Below, piece after piece: positions 42,056-50,881 of a stretch of DNA of 64,000 nt; positions within the stretch are counted from its first letter, which is position 1, and the number at the start of each line of letters is the position of its first letter. The notes under the pieces were generated by a model, which made no database searches, was not told the origin of the DNA, and was given only the letters and a program-made list of their open reading frames with translations. A program made the position numbers and the translations under genes. Source of the stretch: a virus; the IMG/VR virus record IMGVR_UViG_3300044971_003665, positions 62,001 to 126,000 of that record, one strand, 5' to 3'.

Positions 42056-42322
42056 ATGAACCTCAATAGCATACAAGAAGCCGCCAACAAAGGCAGTCAG
42101 CTTATCATCATCAGCAACGACCGCGAGTTCGTGAAAGTTGCGCAAATCGACATGCACCTGCCGGATGACATCGACGAAGGGAAGATCGTCGCGCTGCTGC
42201 ACACCGCCGCAGAATTGTTGGGTGTCAAAGATCCGATTTACGTCGCCTGCGGTGCCGACTCGGCGATGTCATCATTCCGGATCATCCGCCGAAGAGTCCC
42301 GACGCCACGCGAAATCGTATGA
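42056..42322 (+). CDS. Small hypothetical protein
   Basis: 88 residues, alpha/beta (SQLIIISNDREFVKVAQID, then IVALLHTAAELLG). ATGA-coupled to the next gene. No family recognised. Confidence 0.55.
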   Translation: MNLNSIQEAANKGSQLIIISNDREFVKVAQIDMHLPDDIDEGKIVALLHTAAELLGVKDPIYVACGADSAMSSFRIIRRRVPTPREIV

Positions 42323-42807
42323 ACTCAGACTCCAAATACACAATCCTCGGCTACGACCGGATGGCCGTCGAGAAATGCAGAGGCAAGACGTGGCACATTA
42401 CCGGATGGTCGGCGGACCGGCGCGCGAACAATTTGCCGGAGGCCAAGCAGCAGGCGAAGCACGTCCTGAGTGAGCTCTTCCGCGTCGCCGGCGAGATGAG
42501 CGAGCGGCTGGTGTATGCCAGCGTGCATCTCGGCGGGGAGGACGGAGAGTGCATCCACGACGAGTGGAATCTTGACTACCGGCTGTCGAGCGAGGAGGAG
42601 TTCGCTTATGAGGCCGCGCTGATGAAATTGGTGCGGACGATCGAGAACAGCGGCGGCGTCATCGAAGACCGCGACGGGCAGGTGCAGGGTTGCGCCGCCG
42701 ACGAGGACTGGCTGGACTTGGCGCACGCATACGTGGATGCCTGCGAGGCGCTGGGCCGGATGCCGATGATCGCCGAATTGCCCGCAACCGGAATGCAGGA
42801 GGGTTGA
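42319..42807 (+). CDS. Hypothetical protein
   Basis: 162 residues, acidic, starting with NSDSKYTILGYDRMAVEK whose coding sequence is duplicated at 41966. Helical with Trp-rich segment (GKTWHITGWSADRRA). No family recognised. Confidence 0.55.
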   Translation: MNSDSKYTILGYDRMAVEKCRGKTWHITGWSADRRANNLPEAKQQAKHVLSELFRVAGEMSERLVYASVHLGGEDGECIHDEWNLDYRLSSEEEFAYEAALMKLVRTIENSGGVIEDRDGQVQGCAADEDWLDLAHAYVDACEALGRMPMIAELPATGMQEG

Positions 42808-42810
42808 GTC

Positions 42811-43005
42811 ATGGCCTACGTGATACGACAACACTGTGACGTCTGCGCGGAATACACGACGTTCACCAACAACAAGTGCAACAACTGCCGCGCGCGCGAA
42901 CAGCGCGAAGCGCTGGCTGCGTGGATGGCGAAGACCACCGAGGAGAAGCTGATCGACATCCACCGGCGGCTGCTGCGGCTCGAAGCCGGACCGCCAACAT
43001 ACTGA
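42811..43005 (+). CDS. Small zinc-finger protein
   Basis: 64 residues with HCDVC and CNNC (residues 8-12 and 23-26), enough for one zinc ribbon, followed by a charged helix. Lies nine bases before the DNA polymerase gene and could be an accessory DNA-binding protein. Confidence 0.6.
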   Translation: MAYVIRQHCDVCAEYTTFTNNKCNNCRAREQREALAAWMAKTTEEKLIDIHRRLLRLEAGPPTY

Positions 43006-43014
43006 ACCGAAACC

Positions 43015-46000
43015 ATGAGCGAAACACCATCCCGCCGCGGGCGGACACTGGAGGAGCTGCAACCTCCCTACGACGAGGCTGCGAAGTGCCCCAGGACGCT
43101 GACCAAGACCCGACACATCGACGGCGTGCTCTACGTCGCAGGCCGGGCCCTGGTGGACAAGCAGGAGGAATACGACATCATGTTCGTCACGTCCTCCCTT
43201 GAGGAGGACGAGGCGGCGACTGCGGCCACCTCGGTGTTCGGCATGCGAATCCCGCAGCCGGCCGAGTATCTGAAAGGGTCCACGGGCATCATCAAGGACG
43301 TGGCGCTGCGGGCCGGAATCGACATGGAGCGGTGCTACTACACCGCGTGCTGCAAGTGGCTGCTGCCGCGCGCGCAGCGGTCGAAGCCGGCGAAGAAGAT
43401 CATGAAGTGGGGGATGCCGATCCTCGAGGACGAGATCGCCCGCGTGAAACCGAAGATCATCGTCTGCCTGGGCAAGCACGTGTTCGACATGCTCAGCCCG
43501 CAGAAGATCAGCTTCGATGACGCCCACGGCTGCTGGTTCTGGTCAGAGGATCACCAGGCGCACCTCTACGTGATGTATGCGCCGTCGCTTCTGGTCGGCA
43601 AGCCGGAGTATTACGAGATGTTCCGCATCGACTTCAAGGAGGCGGCCCGGCGCAAGGAGATCCTGGACAACGGCGGTAACATCGTCGGCCAGACCTTCAC
43701 GCATCAGGTGATTCGCAACATGGACGAACTGGAGGACTGGCTTAGCCACCTGGAGACGCTTGTCGAGGAGGACCGCTGGCCGGGACTCAAGGACGAGCAC
43801 GGCAACCCGCTCGTGTCGGTGGACGGCGAGTGGCACGGCAGGACGCACATCGACGGAAAGTTTCGGACGATTCAGTTCGCGTGGTCGGAGACTGACGCCG
43901 TGGTGATCGAGTTTCGGGACGAGAAGGGTGAGTGGAGTTTCGAGATGCCAACACCGAACCCAGCAGAAAGCAGGGAAGCCTACGTGCACTTCATAGTCGA
44001 GGCCAACCGGCTGGCGGCGCTGCAAAAGGAGAAGACGTGTCCGGAAGTCGTCGACAGGTTCCGCTACGCAACCATCGGCAGACCGATCGCGAGCACCTTC
44101 GCACGCCTCGGCGTCCGCTACATCGGCCACCACTTCCCGGCGGACGCCCCGTGGATGCAGCACTGGCTCGGGATGGAGACCTACGGGAAGCTGGAAATGG
44201 ACACGGAGTTTGCGCAGCAGGTTTCCGACGAAAGCTCGGACCTCGGGTTGGAGCGCATCGCAATGCAATACACGAGCCTGGGTCGATACGACCAAGAGCT
44301 CGTCATGTGGAAGCGCGAGAATAAGGATCTCTGCAAGGGCGGCTACGGCTTCATCCCGAGCGCCATCCTGCATCCCTACGCTGCGGCTGACGTCATCACG
44401 CCGTATCGTGCCTACCCGCTGATCAAGCGGCAGCTGGAGGCGCAGCGGCTGTGGGCCTACTACCGCGACATGTTCGGTCCGTTCTCATCGGACGTGTTCG
44501 TCGAGTTCTGCATGACCGGGCTGCCGATGGACATCTCGATGATGGACGACCTGCGTCACCTGTTCACCTTCGCGAAGCTGCGTCTGGACAAGACGTTCAA
44601 GCGACGGGTGGCTGCGGAGGCGGAGTCGAAGCTCAGGTCGAAGCTCATCAAGGCGTTCGGTGTCGCGGCGACTAAGCTGTGCCTGCCGGCGATCGTGGCG
44701 CATGACGGCGAGCTGCTGCGCACGCAGGTGAAGCAGATGCTGCTCGACGCCGGCAAGCTCGCGGAGGTGCCGAAGTGGAACAAGTGGATCGCCCATTGGG
44801 AGGATTCCCCGGCGTTCAACATCCGGTCTCCTGACCAGATGGTGCGCTGGTTGTTCGACTTCGAGGAGCTCGTCCCGATCAAGTCCACCAACCAGAAGGC
44901 CAAGGGCCTGCCGTCCATGGCGTGGGAGAAAGTGCTGGAGCTGCCTGAGGACCGCCAGTCGCTTTACAAGCCCGCGGTGGACAAGCAGACGCTCGCGATT
45001 CTCTCGGAGCAGCTGCCCGCCATCGACGAGCTTCTGAACCTGAACGCCGTCGGCAACTTGTCGAAGGCGTTCCTGAAGGAGCCGACGATCGAGATCGACG
45101 AGGACACCGGCGAGGAAGTCATCGAGGAGAACGGCTTGCACCTGTGGCTGCAGAGCGACGGCCGCATCCACCCGCAGACGTCATCGACGGAGACGGGCCG
45201 GCCGCGGACGTTCTTCCCAAACGTGCTCAACTGGCCGAGCTTCGTGAACAGGCGCATCTCGGCGTCTGTGGCGCGCTGCGTGAAGGAAGCCCACGAGGAA
45301 GGCGACCTGCCGGAGAATCTGCTGCGATGGGTCGACAGGGACGCAGACGACTTGCCGTCGATACGGTCGTGCGTGCAGGCTCCGGAAGGCTACGTGCTGG
45401 TCGAGAGCGATTACGTCACGGCTGAGATGGTCGCGCTGGCGATGATCTCCGGGGACAAGGATCTGATGCGCATTCTGTTTGATCCGGACCCCGAGTGGGC
45501 GAGACTGAAGAGTAAGATGTATGGCGCGACCGTGGTGAGGGTGGCGTTCACTGACGCGAAGACATCTGGCATCCCGGAGAATGCGCAAAACCCGAAATTC
45601 CTGATGCACGTATGGGCGGATGGTGTGTGTCTTGGTAAGGTCGAGGAGAGCGATTTGCTGCGGGACGAGTCCGGCGCCGTGGTACACACTCGCTACGACA
45701 TTCACTGGTCGCTGGTGGAGAGCACATACGGTAAGTATCGCGAGATGATGAAGGCCAAGAAGGATAGAGCGGCCGGGAAGGTACTCAACTTTTCTAGCGC
45801 CTATGGCGCCTCTGAAAATTCGCTAGAGCGACAGATCGAAGCTGTCACCGGCGTCAAGCCGGAGGAGGGTACCGGCGAGCGTGGGCTGGAAGCTATACGC
45901 GAACGTCAACCGCGCGCGACAGAGTTCCTGGAGGAGATGGCCAGGACGCCGAAGGAGCGTGGTATGTATCGCGCAGCGTCCGGACGCATTCGTCACTGCC

Positions 46001-46512
46001 TGACGCACTCGGCCGGTAGCGGCGTGAGCTGGCGCACGCGCAACTCGATCGACAGCGCCCTGGGTCGCGAGATGAAGAATTACGCCATGCAGGAATCAGT
46101 TGCAAGCACCTCAGCGCGAGCGTGTAACTGGTTGCTGATGGCGTATCGTAGACTGGGAATGAAAGCGCGTCCGATGATCTGTTTATATGACTCCGTCGTG
46201 ACGCTGGCTCCGCTAGAGGAGCGATTCCTCGTCGCGCGGTTACACACGCTCTGCATGTCTGAGTTGAACACCTGGGACTACAACGATGAGCGCGGAGCTA
46301 GAACGCTGCGCTACTCTATCGAGAACGAGTTCAACTACCGGTGGTCTACACGACCGAACGATGAGGATCAGCGGACGTTGGATGATCGAGAGTTTCACGC
46401 ACCTTCCAGCAAGTTGAAGTTTTTAGAGCAGCACCCCAATCTGCTTATGCTCGCGGGTTTGGGGCACCTACAGAAGCCTGTTGACGTCAAGACTGCGTAT
46501 GGTGTAAGTTGA
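43015..46512 (+). CDS. Family A DNA polymerase with UDG-like N-terminal domain
   Basis: 1165 residues. Residues about 50-215 resemble a family 4-type uracil-DNA glycosylase fold (GSTGIIKDVALRAGID, then KPKIIVCLGKHVFDML and YAPSLLVGKPEYYEMF), but the catalytic GExPG-like and HPxxLL motifs are altered, so this domain is probably non-catalytic. The 3'-5' exonuclease has Exo I VDGEW (about 268), Exo II GHHFPADAPWM and Exo III YAAADV. Polymerase motif A is VESDYVTAEMV (about 800), motif B KVLNFSSAYGAS (about 922) and motif C ICLYDSVVT (about 1057), where the usual second acidic residue is Ser. About 100 residues lie between motifs A and B. Main replicase of the phage. The last third uses visibly less GC-biased codons than the first two. 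Confidence 0.88.
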   Translation: MSETPSRRGRTLEELQPPYDEAAKCPRTLTKTRHIDGVLYVAGRALVDKQEEYDIMFVTSSLEEDEAATAATSVFGMRIPQPAEYLKGSTGIIKDVALRAGIDMERCYYTACCKWLLPRAQRSKPAKKIMKWGMPILEDEIARVKPKIIVCLGKHVFDMLSPQKISFDDAHGCWFWSEDHQAHLYVMYAPSLLVGKPEYYEMFRIDFKEAARRKEILDNGGNIVGQTFTHQVIRNMDELEDWLSHLETLVEEDRWPGLKDEHGNPLVSVDGEWHGRTHIDGKFRTIQFAWSETDAVVIEFRDEKGEWSFEMPTPNPAESREAYVHFIVEANRLAALQKEKTCPEVVDRFRYATIGRPIASTFARLGVRYIGHHFPADAPWMQHWLGMETYGKLEMDTEFAQQVSDESSDLGLERIAMQYTSLGRYDQELVMWKRENKDLCKGGYGFIPSAILHPYAAADVITPYRAYPLIKRQLEAQRLWAYYRDMFGPFSSDVFVEFCMTGLPMDISMMDDLRHLFTFAKLRLDKTFKRRVAAEAESKLRSKLIKAFGVAATKLCLPAIVAHDGELLRTQVKQMLLDAGKLAEVPKWNKWIAHWEDSPAFNIRSPDQMVRWLFDFEELVPIKSTNQKAKGLPSMAWEKVLELPEDRQSLYKPAVDKQTLAILSEQLPAIDELLNLNAVGNLSKAFLKEPTIEIDEDTGEEVIEENGLHLWLQSDGRIHPQTSSTETGRPRTFFPNVLNWPSFVNRRISASVARCVKEAHEEGDLPENLLRWVDRDADDLPSIRSCVQAPEGYVLVESDYVTAEMVALAMISGDKDLMRILFDPDPEWARLKSKMYGATVVRVAFTDAKTSGIPENAQNPKFLMHVWADGVCLGKVEESDLLRDESGAVVHTRYDIHWSLVESTYGKYREMMKAKKDRAAGKVLNFSSAYGASENSLERQIEAVTGVKPEEGTGERGLEAIRERQPRATEFLEEMARTPKERGMYRAASGRIRHCLTHSAGSGVSWRTRNSIDSALGREMKNYAMQESVASTSARACNWLLMAYRRLGMKARPMICLYDSVVTLAPLEERFLVARLHTLCMSELNTWDYNDERGARTLRYSIENEFNYRWSTRPNDEDQRTLDDREFHAPSSKLKFLEQHPNLLMLAGLGHLQKPVDVKTAYGVS

Positions 46513-46517
46513 TCGCC

Positions 46518-47234
46518 ATGAACGATCCTATATGCCCGCACTGCGACACAGGAGCGCCGATACACTATTCCGGTGGCAAATCCAAAGGGAGGTGTCTGGC
46601 GTGCGTCCGCAGCTACAACAAAGAGGAAATCGCGAAAAAGCGGCGAGATAAAAAGCTGGCACTCCTAGCCGCGCCGGACGACGCGTCTGGGCGGCGTGTC
46701 TGTGTGAAATGTTTTCGACATAAGCTTCTCAGCGAGTTCTCACCGAGAAAGAATCGACGATGCCAGGAAAAGTTGAACAAGATATGCGACACTTGTCTGA
46801 CGCGCGTCTACAACTCGGACTCTCGCCGGTCTTCTGGTTTTGACGAGGCATGGTGGCGCAAGAAAGCATACACGTGTAACACCGCCGGCCGACAAGCGTT
46901 GGCCAAACGACGCGGCGTGAAGGTGAGCAAAGTGGCGCTGAAGGATTTGGACTACGTCTGCAAACCGCAAGACCTGCTGCAGATATTCGAGCGACAACGA
47001 GGTGAGTGCTACTACTGCACTGATCCACTACGCCCGGAAGCAACTTCAGTCGATCACGCTACCCCGTGCGATCGAGGAGGCGCACACCACACGGCGAACT
47101 TCCGCATCGCCTGCTACGACTGCAACACGTTGAAGTGGACCAGGACGGAGGACGAATTCTTCGAGTTTCTACGCGCCTACGTTCTGCGTTTGCAGCGGGC
47201 GCTCGCCGGACTACCCCAGCCAAAACACCAATGA
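46518..47234 (+). CDS. HNH endonuclease (probably free-standing homing type)
   Basis: 238 residues from ATG 46518 (TTG 46509 overlaps the polymerase stop). N-terminal zinc ribbons (CPHC, CLAC, CVKC, CDTC), then an HNH core: GECYYCTDPL, TSVDHATPCDRGG and NFRIACYDCNTLKWT. Such genes often sit next to a conserved target gene, here the polymerase. The codon use resembles the 3' third of the polymerase rather than the rest of the window. Confidence 0.82.
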   Translation: MNDPICPHCDTGAPIHYSGGKSKGRCLACVRSYNKEEIAKKRRDKKLALLAAPDDASGRRVCVKCFRHKLLSEFSPRKNRRCQEKLNKICDTCLTRVYNSDSRRSSGFDEAWWRKKAYTCNTAGRQALAKRRGVKVSKVALKDLDYVCKPQDLLQIFERQRGECYYCTDPLRPEATSVDHATPCDRGGAHHTANFRIACYDCNTLKWTRTEDEFFEFLRAYVLRLQRALAGLPQPKHQ

Positions 47235-47383
47235 CGAAAACAATGATCGAGCTCGGCAACATCATGCTGCGCGAGGCAGGCGCCGAGGCGTGCCAGAGCG
47301 GCTACGGCACCACGGACCCATATTTCGTGGGCGTGTATGCCCTCCAGTTCGGCGACATCCGCGGCGACGGCACGCTTAACTGA
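47231..47383 (+). CDS. Small hypothetical protein
   Basis: 50 residues from ATG 47231, overlapping the HNH stop by ATGA. Contains an alpha helix (KTMIELGNIMLREAGAEA) and DPYFVGVYALQFG. Ends just before the promoter at 47397. No family recognised. Confidence 0.5.
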   Translation: MTKTMIELGNIMLREAGAEACQSGYGTTDPYFVGVYALQFGDIRGDGTLN

Positions 47384-47396
47384 CGCGTCGCGCTCC

Positions 47397-47426
47397 TTGC
47401 AAAAGCGCAGCCTGGCGTGTCATAAT
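47397..47426 (+). promoter_or_regulatory. Promoter for small membrane protein (TTGCAA-18-CATAAT)
   Basis: TTGCAA at 47397-47402, 18-bp spacer ending GCGTGT, CATAAT at 47421-47426. The ATG is at 47436, ten bases after the -10, so the leader is at most two or three bases. Confidence 0.68.
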
Positions 47427-47435
47427 GTATTGCAC

Positions 47436-47642
47436 ATGAATGACCTCATCAAAATGATCATAGGTGCTCTGGGTGCTGCCGCTTGCGCGGTGGCGATCCT
47501 GGCAGGCATAGGCTTCTCAGCTGCCGCCGTCGTGGCGGTGCTGAAAGGTCTTGGTAACGGTATCGTCTTGTCGATACCGGCACTCGCCTGCTTGGGAGGC
47601 GCGGCTTATGCCGCCTCCCGCATAGGATACGGCAAAGGGTAA
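47436..47642 (+). CDS. Small two-helix membrane protein
   Basis: 68 residues from ATG 47436, fixed by the promoter. Two hydrophobic segments (residues 4-35 and 45-62) with small residues, short charged ends. Size and topology would allow a holin-like role, but there is no neighbouring lysin. Monocistronic, bounded by promoter and terminator. Confidence 0.6.
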   Translation: MNDLIKMIIGALGAAACAVAILAGIGFSAAAVVAVLKGLGNGIVLSIPALACLGGAAYAASRIGYGKG

Positions 47643-47684
47643 CACCTGAGCCGCAGGGCATAAGCGTGGAATGACTTCGCGTGG

Positions 47685-47728
47685 GAAGAGCCGGGGACAT
47701 GGTCCCCGGCTCTTCATCTTCTTTACCT
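47685..47728 (+). terminator. Terminator with TTTACCT tail (5 of 6)
   Basis: Perfect 14-bp stem 47685-47698/47702-47715 with a 3-nt loop, tail ATCTTC then TTTACCT at 47722-47728. Confidence 0.8.
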
Positions 47729-47744
47729 GGCTGACGAAATTCCG

Positions 47745-48326
47745 ATGGACTGCATCGGCGTGTGCTGCTCGACTGCCGCCATGACTGACCAGCCTGATGA
47801 TTTCAAGCTCACGCCCGCGATGCTGGAGATGCTGCGAGGCGTCTCGACTCAGTCGGCATCAGATCTGAAGCTGACGCGCTACGAGCCGTGCCTCTGCGGC
47901 AAGCTGCTGGACGTGATCGCGTGGGAAGTGAAGTGGCACAGCGGACGGTTCTGCAAGGGCGTGATGATCGCGCCCGGCATCAACTACACGGACCTGCTGT
48001 GTGAGGATTGCCGGAAGGAGTTCAAGAACTGGCCACGCATCGTCTGTCTGGGATGCCGGTCGCTGATGGGGTTCTACAAGCCTGGCAAGCAGGCGACGGG
48101 TTTCGTGTTTGAGAACGGGCGGCACTACCACATCGCGTCCTGCCCGAAGTGCAAGCCGGCATCCTTCAGCACGCCGGTGATCGAGCACGAGCAGTTCTGC
48201 CAGCAGCACCGGATTCAGACGACGACCAATCCGGACTTGCTTCAAGAGATTGAACAAAAAACCTTGCAGGCGGAGAACGAGGCGGCTAAATTGCGCGCGG
48301 AGTATGAACGCTCCGCTAAAACATGA
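47745..48326 (+). CDS. Multi zinc-ribbon protein
   Basis: 193 residues from ATG 47745 (ATG 47781 is an alternative; neither has a clear ribosome binding site). Cys pairs CLCG, CEDC, CLGC and CPKC plus a C-terminal CQQH define about two to three zinc-binding knuckles; the C-terminus is a charged helix (LLQEIEQKTLQAENEAAKLR). Overlaps the next ATG by ATGA. Could be a DNA- or RNA-binding regulator. Confidence 0.6.
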   Translation: MDCIGVCCSTAAMTDQPDDFKLTPAMLEMLRGVSTQSASDLKLTRYEPCLCGKLLDVIAWEVKWHSGRFCKGVMIAPGINYTDLLCEDCRKEFKNWPRIVCLGCRSLMGFYKPGKQATGFVFENGRHYHIASCPKCKPASFSTPVIEHEQFCQQHRIQTTTNPDLLQEIEQKTLQAENEAAKLRAEYERSAKT

Positions 48327-48970
48327 AAATCAAATCACGCGCAACCGCCACCAGAACCATCGCCAAACGGATCACCGCACCTGAGACGCGGCTCGACCCG
48401 AACACAGGGAAGAACATCGTCCTTCTCTCCTACATTGACGGCAGCAGCTACCAGCAGCACAGCCCGACCACGAAAGCACTGTTCCTCTACGCAGCAGGCA
48501 CCAACGAAGTTGGCGAGGTCCCGGATGGACTGGACAGACTGCAGAACCACCAGTTCATCGTGCACACCAACGACGCCGGCAAGGCAGTCGGGCTCGACAT
48601 CATCCCGAACCGGCTCTACCGGTCGGGAGTCGTGCCCAAGTCGCAGGACGGCGTCACCACCATGATCGTGCAATACGATCTGGACGGAGTGGTCGCCCGG
48701 GTGACCCAGCGTCCGTTCAACGTGCGCTTCGAGCAGTCGGCCGCGATCATCCTCGAGCTGGACAGGCTGTTCGCGTCTGGCAAGCCGGTTGAGACATCGA
48801 CGCGGCTTGGCAATCTCGGGCGGGTCGTCAACACGACGGAAAACTCAGTCGAGATCAAGCTGAACGCGGCGAGCCGCCGCGAAGCGACGAAGCCGTCCGA
48901 CAGCAAGATGGACCCCGACGCCATTGATGAGGAAGGCGAAGAGGAAGCGACCGAAGTTCAGAGCGCTTAA
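48323..48970 (+). CDS. Hypothetical protein with acidic tail
   Basis: 215 residues, ATGA-coupled. Basic N-terminus, a beta-rich middle (VGLDIIPNRLYRSGVVP), and a very acidic C-terminus (DAIDEEGEEEATEVQS). An acidic tail after a beta-rich domain is typical of single-stranded DNA-binding proteins and it lies just upstream of the recombinase cluster, but no OB-fold signature can be claimed. Confidence 0.55.
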   Translation: MKIKSRATATRTIAKRITAPETRLDPNTGKNIVLLSYIDGSSYQQHSPTTKALFLYAAGTNEVGEVPDGLDRLQNHQFIVHTNDAGKAVGLDIIPNRLYRSGVVPKSQDGVTTMIVQYDLDGVVARVTQRPFNVRFEQSAAIILELDRLFASGKPVETSTRLGNLGRVVNTTENSVEIKLNAASRREATKPSDSKMDPDAIDEEGEEEATEVQSA

Positions 48971-48999
48971 CTCACCGACACACACGAGGATCAATCACT

Positions 49000-49029
49000 G
49001 CAAAGGCGGACCATTCGGTCCGCCTTTGC
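49000..49029 (+). terminator. Intergenic hairpin, possible terminator
   Basis: Perfect 13-bp stem 49000-49012/49017-49029, ATTC loop, no T run after it (GCACTCAG). Lies between the acidic-tail protein and the next gene; may act in 3' processing rather than termination. Confidence 0.45.
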
Positions 49030-49062
49030 GCACTCAGAAACTACGCAGAAACCAAAATACCT

Positions 49063-50805
49063 ATGTCCAAGAAATTCACACCTGTTGTCGATGCCGATGC
49101 CGCTTACGGAGAGGGCGATTGGCGCCCACTGCTGGGCGCCACGCCGCGCGGCGGGGACGCATTCAAGCTCTACATGATCGGCAAGCAGTCGATCGACGCC
49201 AAACTCCGCGGCTTCCTGCTGCCGTCCTACGACTGGACGCTCTCCTTCGACGACAAGGCGTTCGCCGCCTCGGTCGCAGCATGCTGGAGCGACACACCCG
49301 ACAAGCGTCTGCCGCGGCACTTCACGCCGAACGCGTTCGCGCTGCCGCTGACGTGCTACCCGTTCCTCGGCGAGAAGAAGGAGCACTGGCTCTCACCGTC
49401 GAATCGTCGCAACATGATCGGAGGCGAGACCCTCAGCAACGATGATGTCGCGGACGCGTTCGATGACCTCAATCGCTGGATTCGCCGGAACAAGGCGTTC
49501 AGCGATTCCAAGAAGGACTTCTATCTGAAGGCCCCGTCCATGAAGGAAAACGCCCTGGTGCCCGGACGCTCGCTGCGTTTCTTTGCGCTGGCGCGCTGCA
49601 TCACCAAGGAGCACAGCTGGCACAACGGCGTCCTTGCCATCACGCAGGCGGCGTATTCCTACTGCATCGAGCAGATGCGCTGGGCGCACCGCTCGGATGA
49701 CGGGCCGGCGCGCGATCCCAACTGGCCGCACTACCTGCTGGGCGATCCGACCGACCCGACCAGCGCGCTGGAATGGCACATTGACAAGGTCAACCTGGAC
49801 CCGAAGGACCCGTATGACACCAACGTGATCTGCTTCACGGACCGGGCCGAGATCCTCGACGAAAAGCCGAAGATCCACAAGATCAGCGCGGAGGTGCTGG
49901 CCAGCCGCTTCCTGCTGCCGGACCCGGCGAATTGGAACATCCCCACCTACGAGGAGCAGGTGGATCACATGATCAAGACCTACGACGCGGCCGTCACGAT
50001 GGAAATGATTCGCGGCGCCTGCGCGCAGCGCTACAGCGGGGAACTGCCCGCAGACCGTCCTGAATATGTCCGCCTCACAGCGGGAGCCGCCTCGCGCACG
50101 CCGGACGGAGAGTCGCCAGATAACGCGGAGACTCGCACGTCGCGCGCGAGCCGTACGTCGCGCGAAGCCGCGCCGGACGACGGCGATCCAGTCGCCGCTG
50201 TGACCGGCGGAGGCCCTGCTGCTTCGCGTCTCGCTCCGACCAACGCGAAGCCGCCGATGCCAGAACGCACGTCCCCTCCGAAGGAGCGCGCGCCTGCTGA
50301 CGCACCGATCGCGAAGGCGGGCGACCTCGCCTCGCCGTTCTGGGCGGGCGCGTCAGGCGTGAAACCGGCGAAGAAAACGCTGGCGGAACTCCAGGCGATG
50401 ACAGACGCCGGACAGATCGAAGGCGTCAAAGTCATGATCAGGCCGAACACGTGGGTCAGCCTGGAGGAGTCCGGGCTGGTCACTCTGCCGGCAGGTGATG
50501 ACGCACCACCCATGGTGCCAGCCGACGAAGAACCACCCATGGTGCCAGCCGACGAAGAACCACCCATGGTGCCGGATGACGAGGAACCGCCCACGGTGCC
50601 CGCTGGTTCAGCAGCAGGCGAGGTGACACTGGAGGGCATGCATACGCGGCTGTTTCCTGACGCCGGCAGCTTCCAGCGGCTCGCCGCCGACAAGCAGAAG
50701 AAGGCCAAAGTCTTGGTCGAACGCGCGTGGAACGCCACCGACAAAGGCCGCAGCACGGAACTGCCGGATGACGTGGTCTCCGGCTTGATGGAACTGCTCG
50801 ACTAA
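49063..50805 (+). CDS. Large hypothetical protein with Pro-rich repeats
   Basis: 580 residues. Residues 1-340 form a folded domain with aromatic motifs (SYDWTLSFDDKAFAAS, RNMIGGETLSNDDVADAF), followed by a disordered Pro/Ala-rich linker with TRTSRASRTSRE and a run of near-identical decapeptides (EEPPMVPADE repeated, about residues 480-515), ending in a helical tail. The gene stands alone between a hairpin and a strong terminator, suggesting high expression. Position before the recombinase suggests a recombination or ssDNA-related role, unproven. Confidence 0.55.
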   Translation: MSKKFTPVVDADAAYGEGDWRPLLGATPRGGDAFKLYMIGKQSIDAKLRGFLLPSYDWTLSFDDKAFAASVAACWSDTPDKRLPRHFTPNAFALPLTCYPFLGEKKEHWLSPSNRRNMIGGETLSNDDVADAFDDLNRWIRRNKAFSDSKKDFYLKAPSMKENALVPGRSLRFFALARCITKEHSWHNGVLAITQAAYSYCIEQMRWAHRSDDGPARDPNWPHYLLGDPTDPTSALEWHIDKVNLDPKDPYDTNVICFTDRAEILDEKPKIHKISAEVLASRFLLPDPANWNIPTYEEQVDHMIKTYDAAVTMEMIRGACAQRYSGELPADRPEYVRLTAGAASRTPDGESPDNAETRTSRASRTSREAAPDDGDPVAAVTGGGPAASRLAPTNAKPPMPERTSPPKERAPADAPIAKAGDLASPFWAGASGVKPAKKTLAELQAMTDAGQIEGVKVMIRPNTWVSLEESGLVTLPAGDDAPPMVPADEEPPMVPADEEPPMVPDDEEPPTVPAGSAAGEVTLEGMHTRLFPDAGSFQRLAADKQKKAKVLVERAWNATDKGRSTELPDDVVSGLMELLD

Positions 50806-50833
50806 ACGACACCCACACCAACAGTAACTTGAG

Positions 50834-50876
50834 CACCGGGGAGGCCGTCCTCCCCGGTGTCTCTGTTCCTTTACCT
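50834..50876 (+). terminator. Terminator with TTTACCT tail (6 of 6)
   Basis: Perfect 11-bp stem 50834-50844/50849-50859 with CCGT loop, tail TCTCTGTTCC then TTTACCT at 50870-50876. The next gene starts only six bases further on. Confidence 0.8.
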
Positions 50877-50881
50877 ATCAT

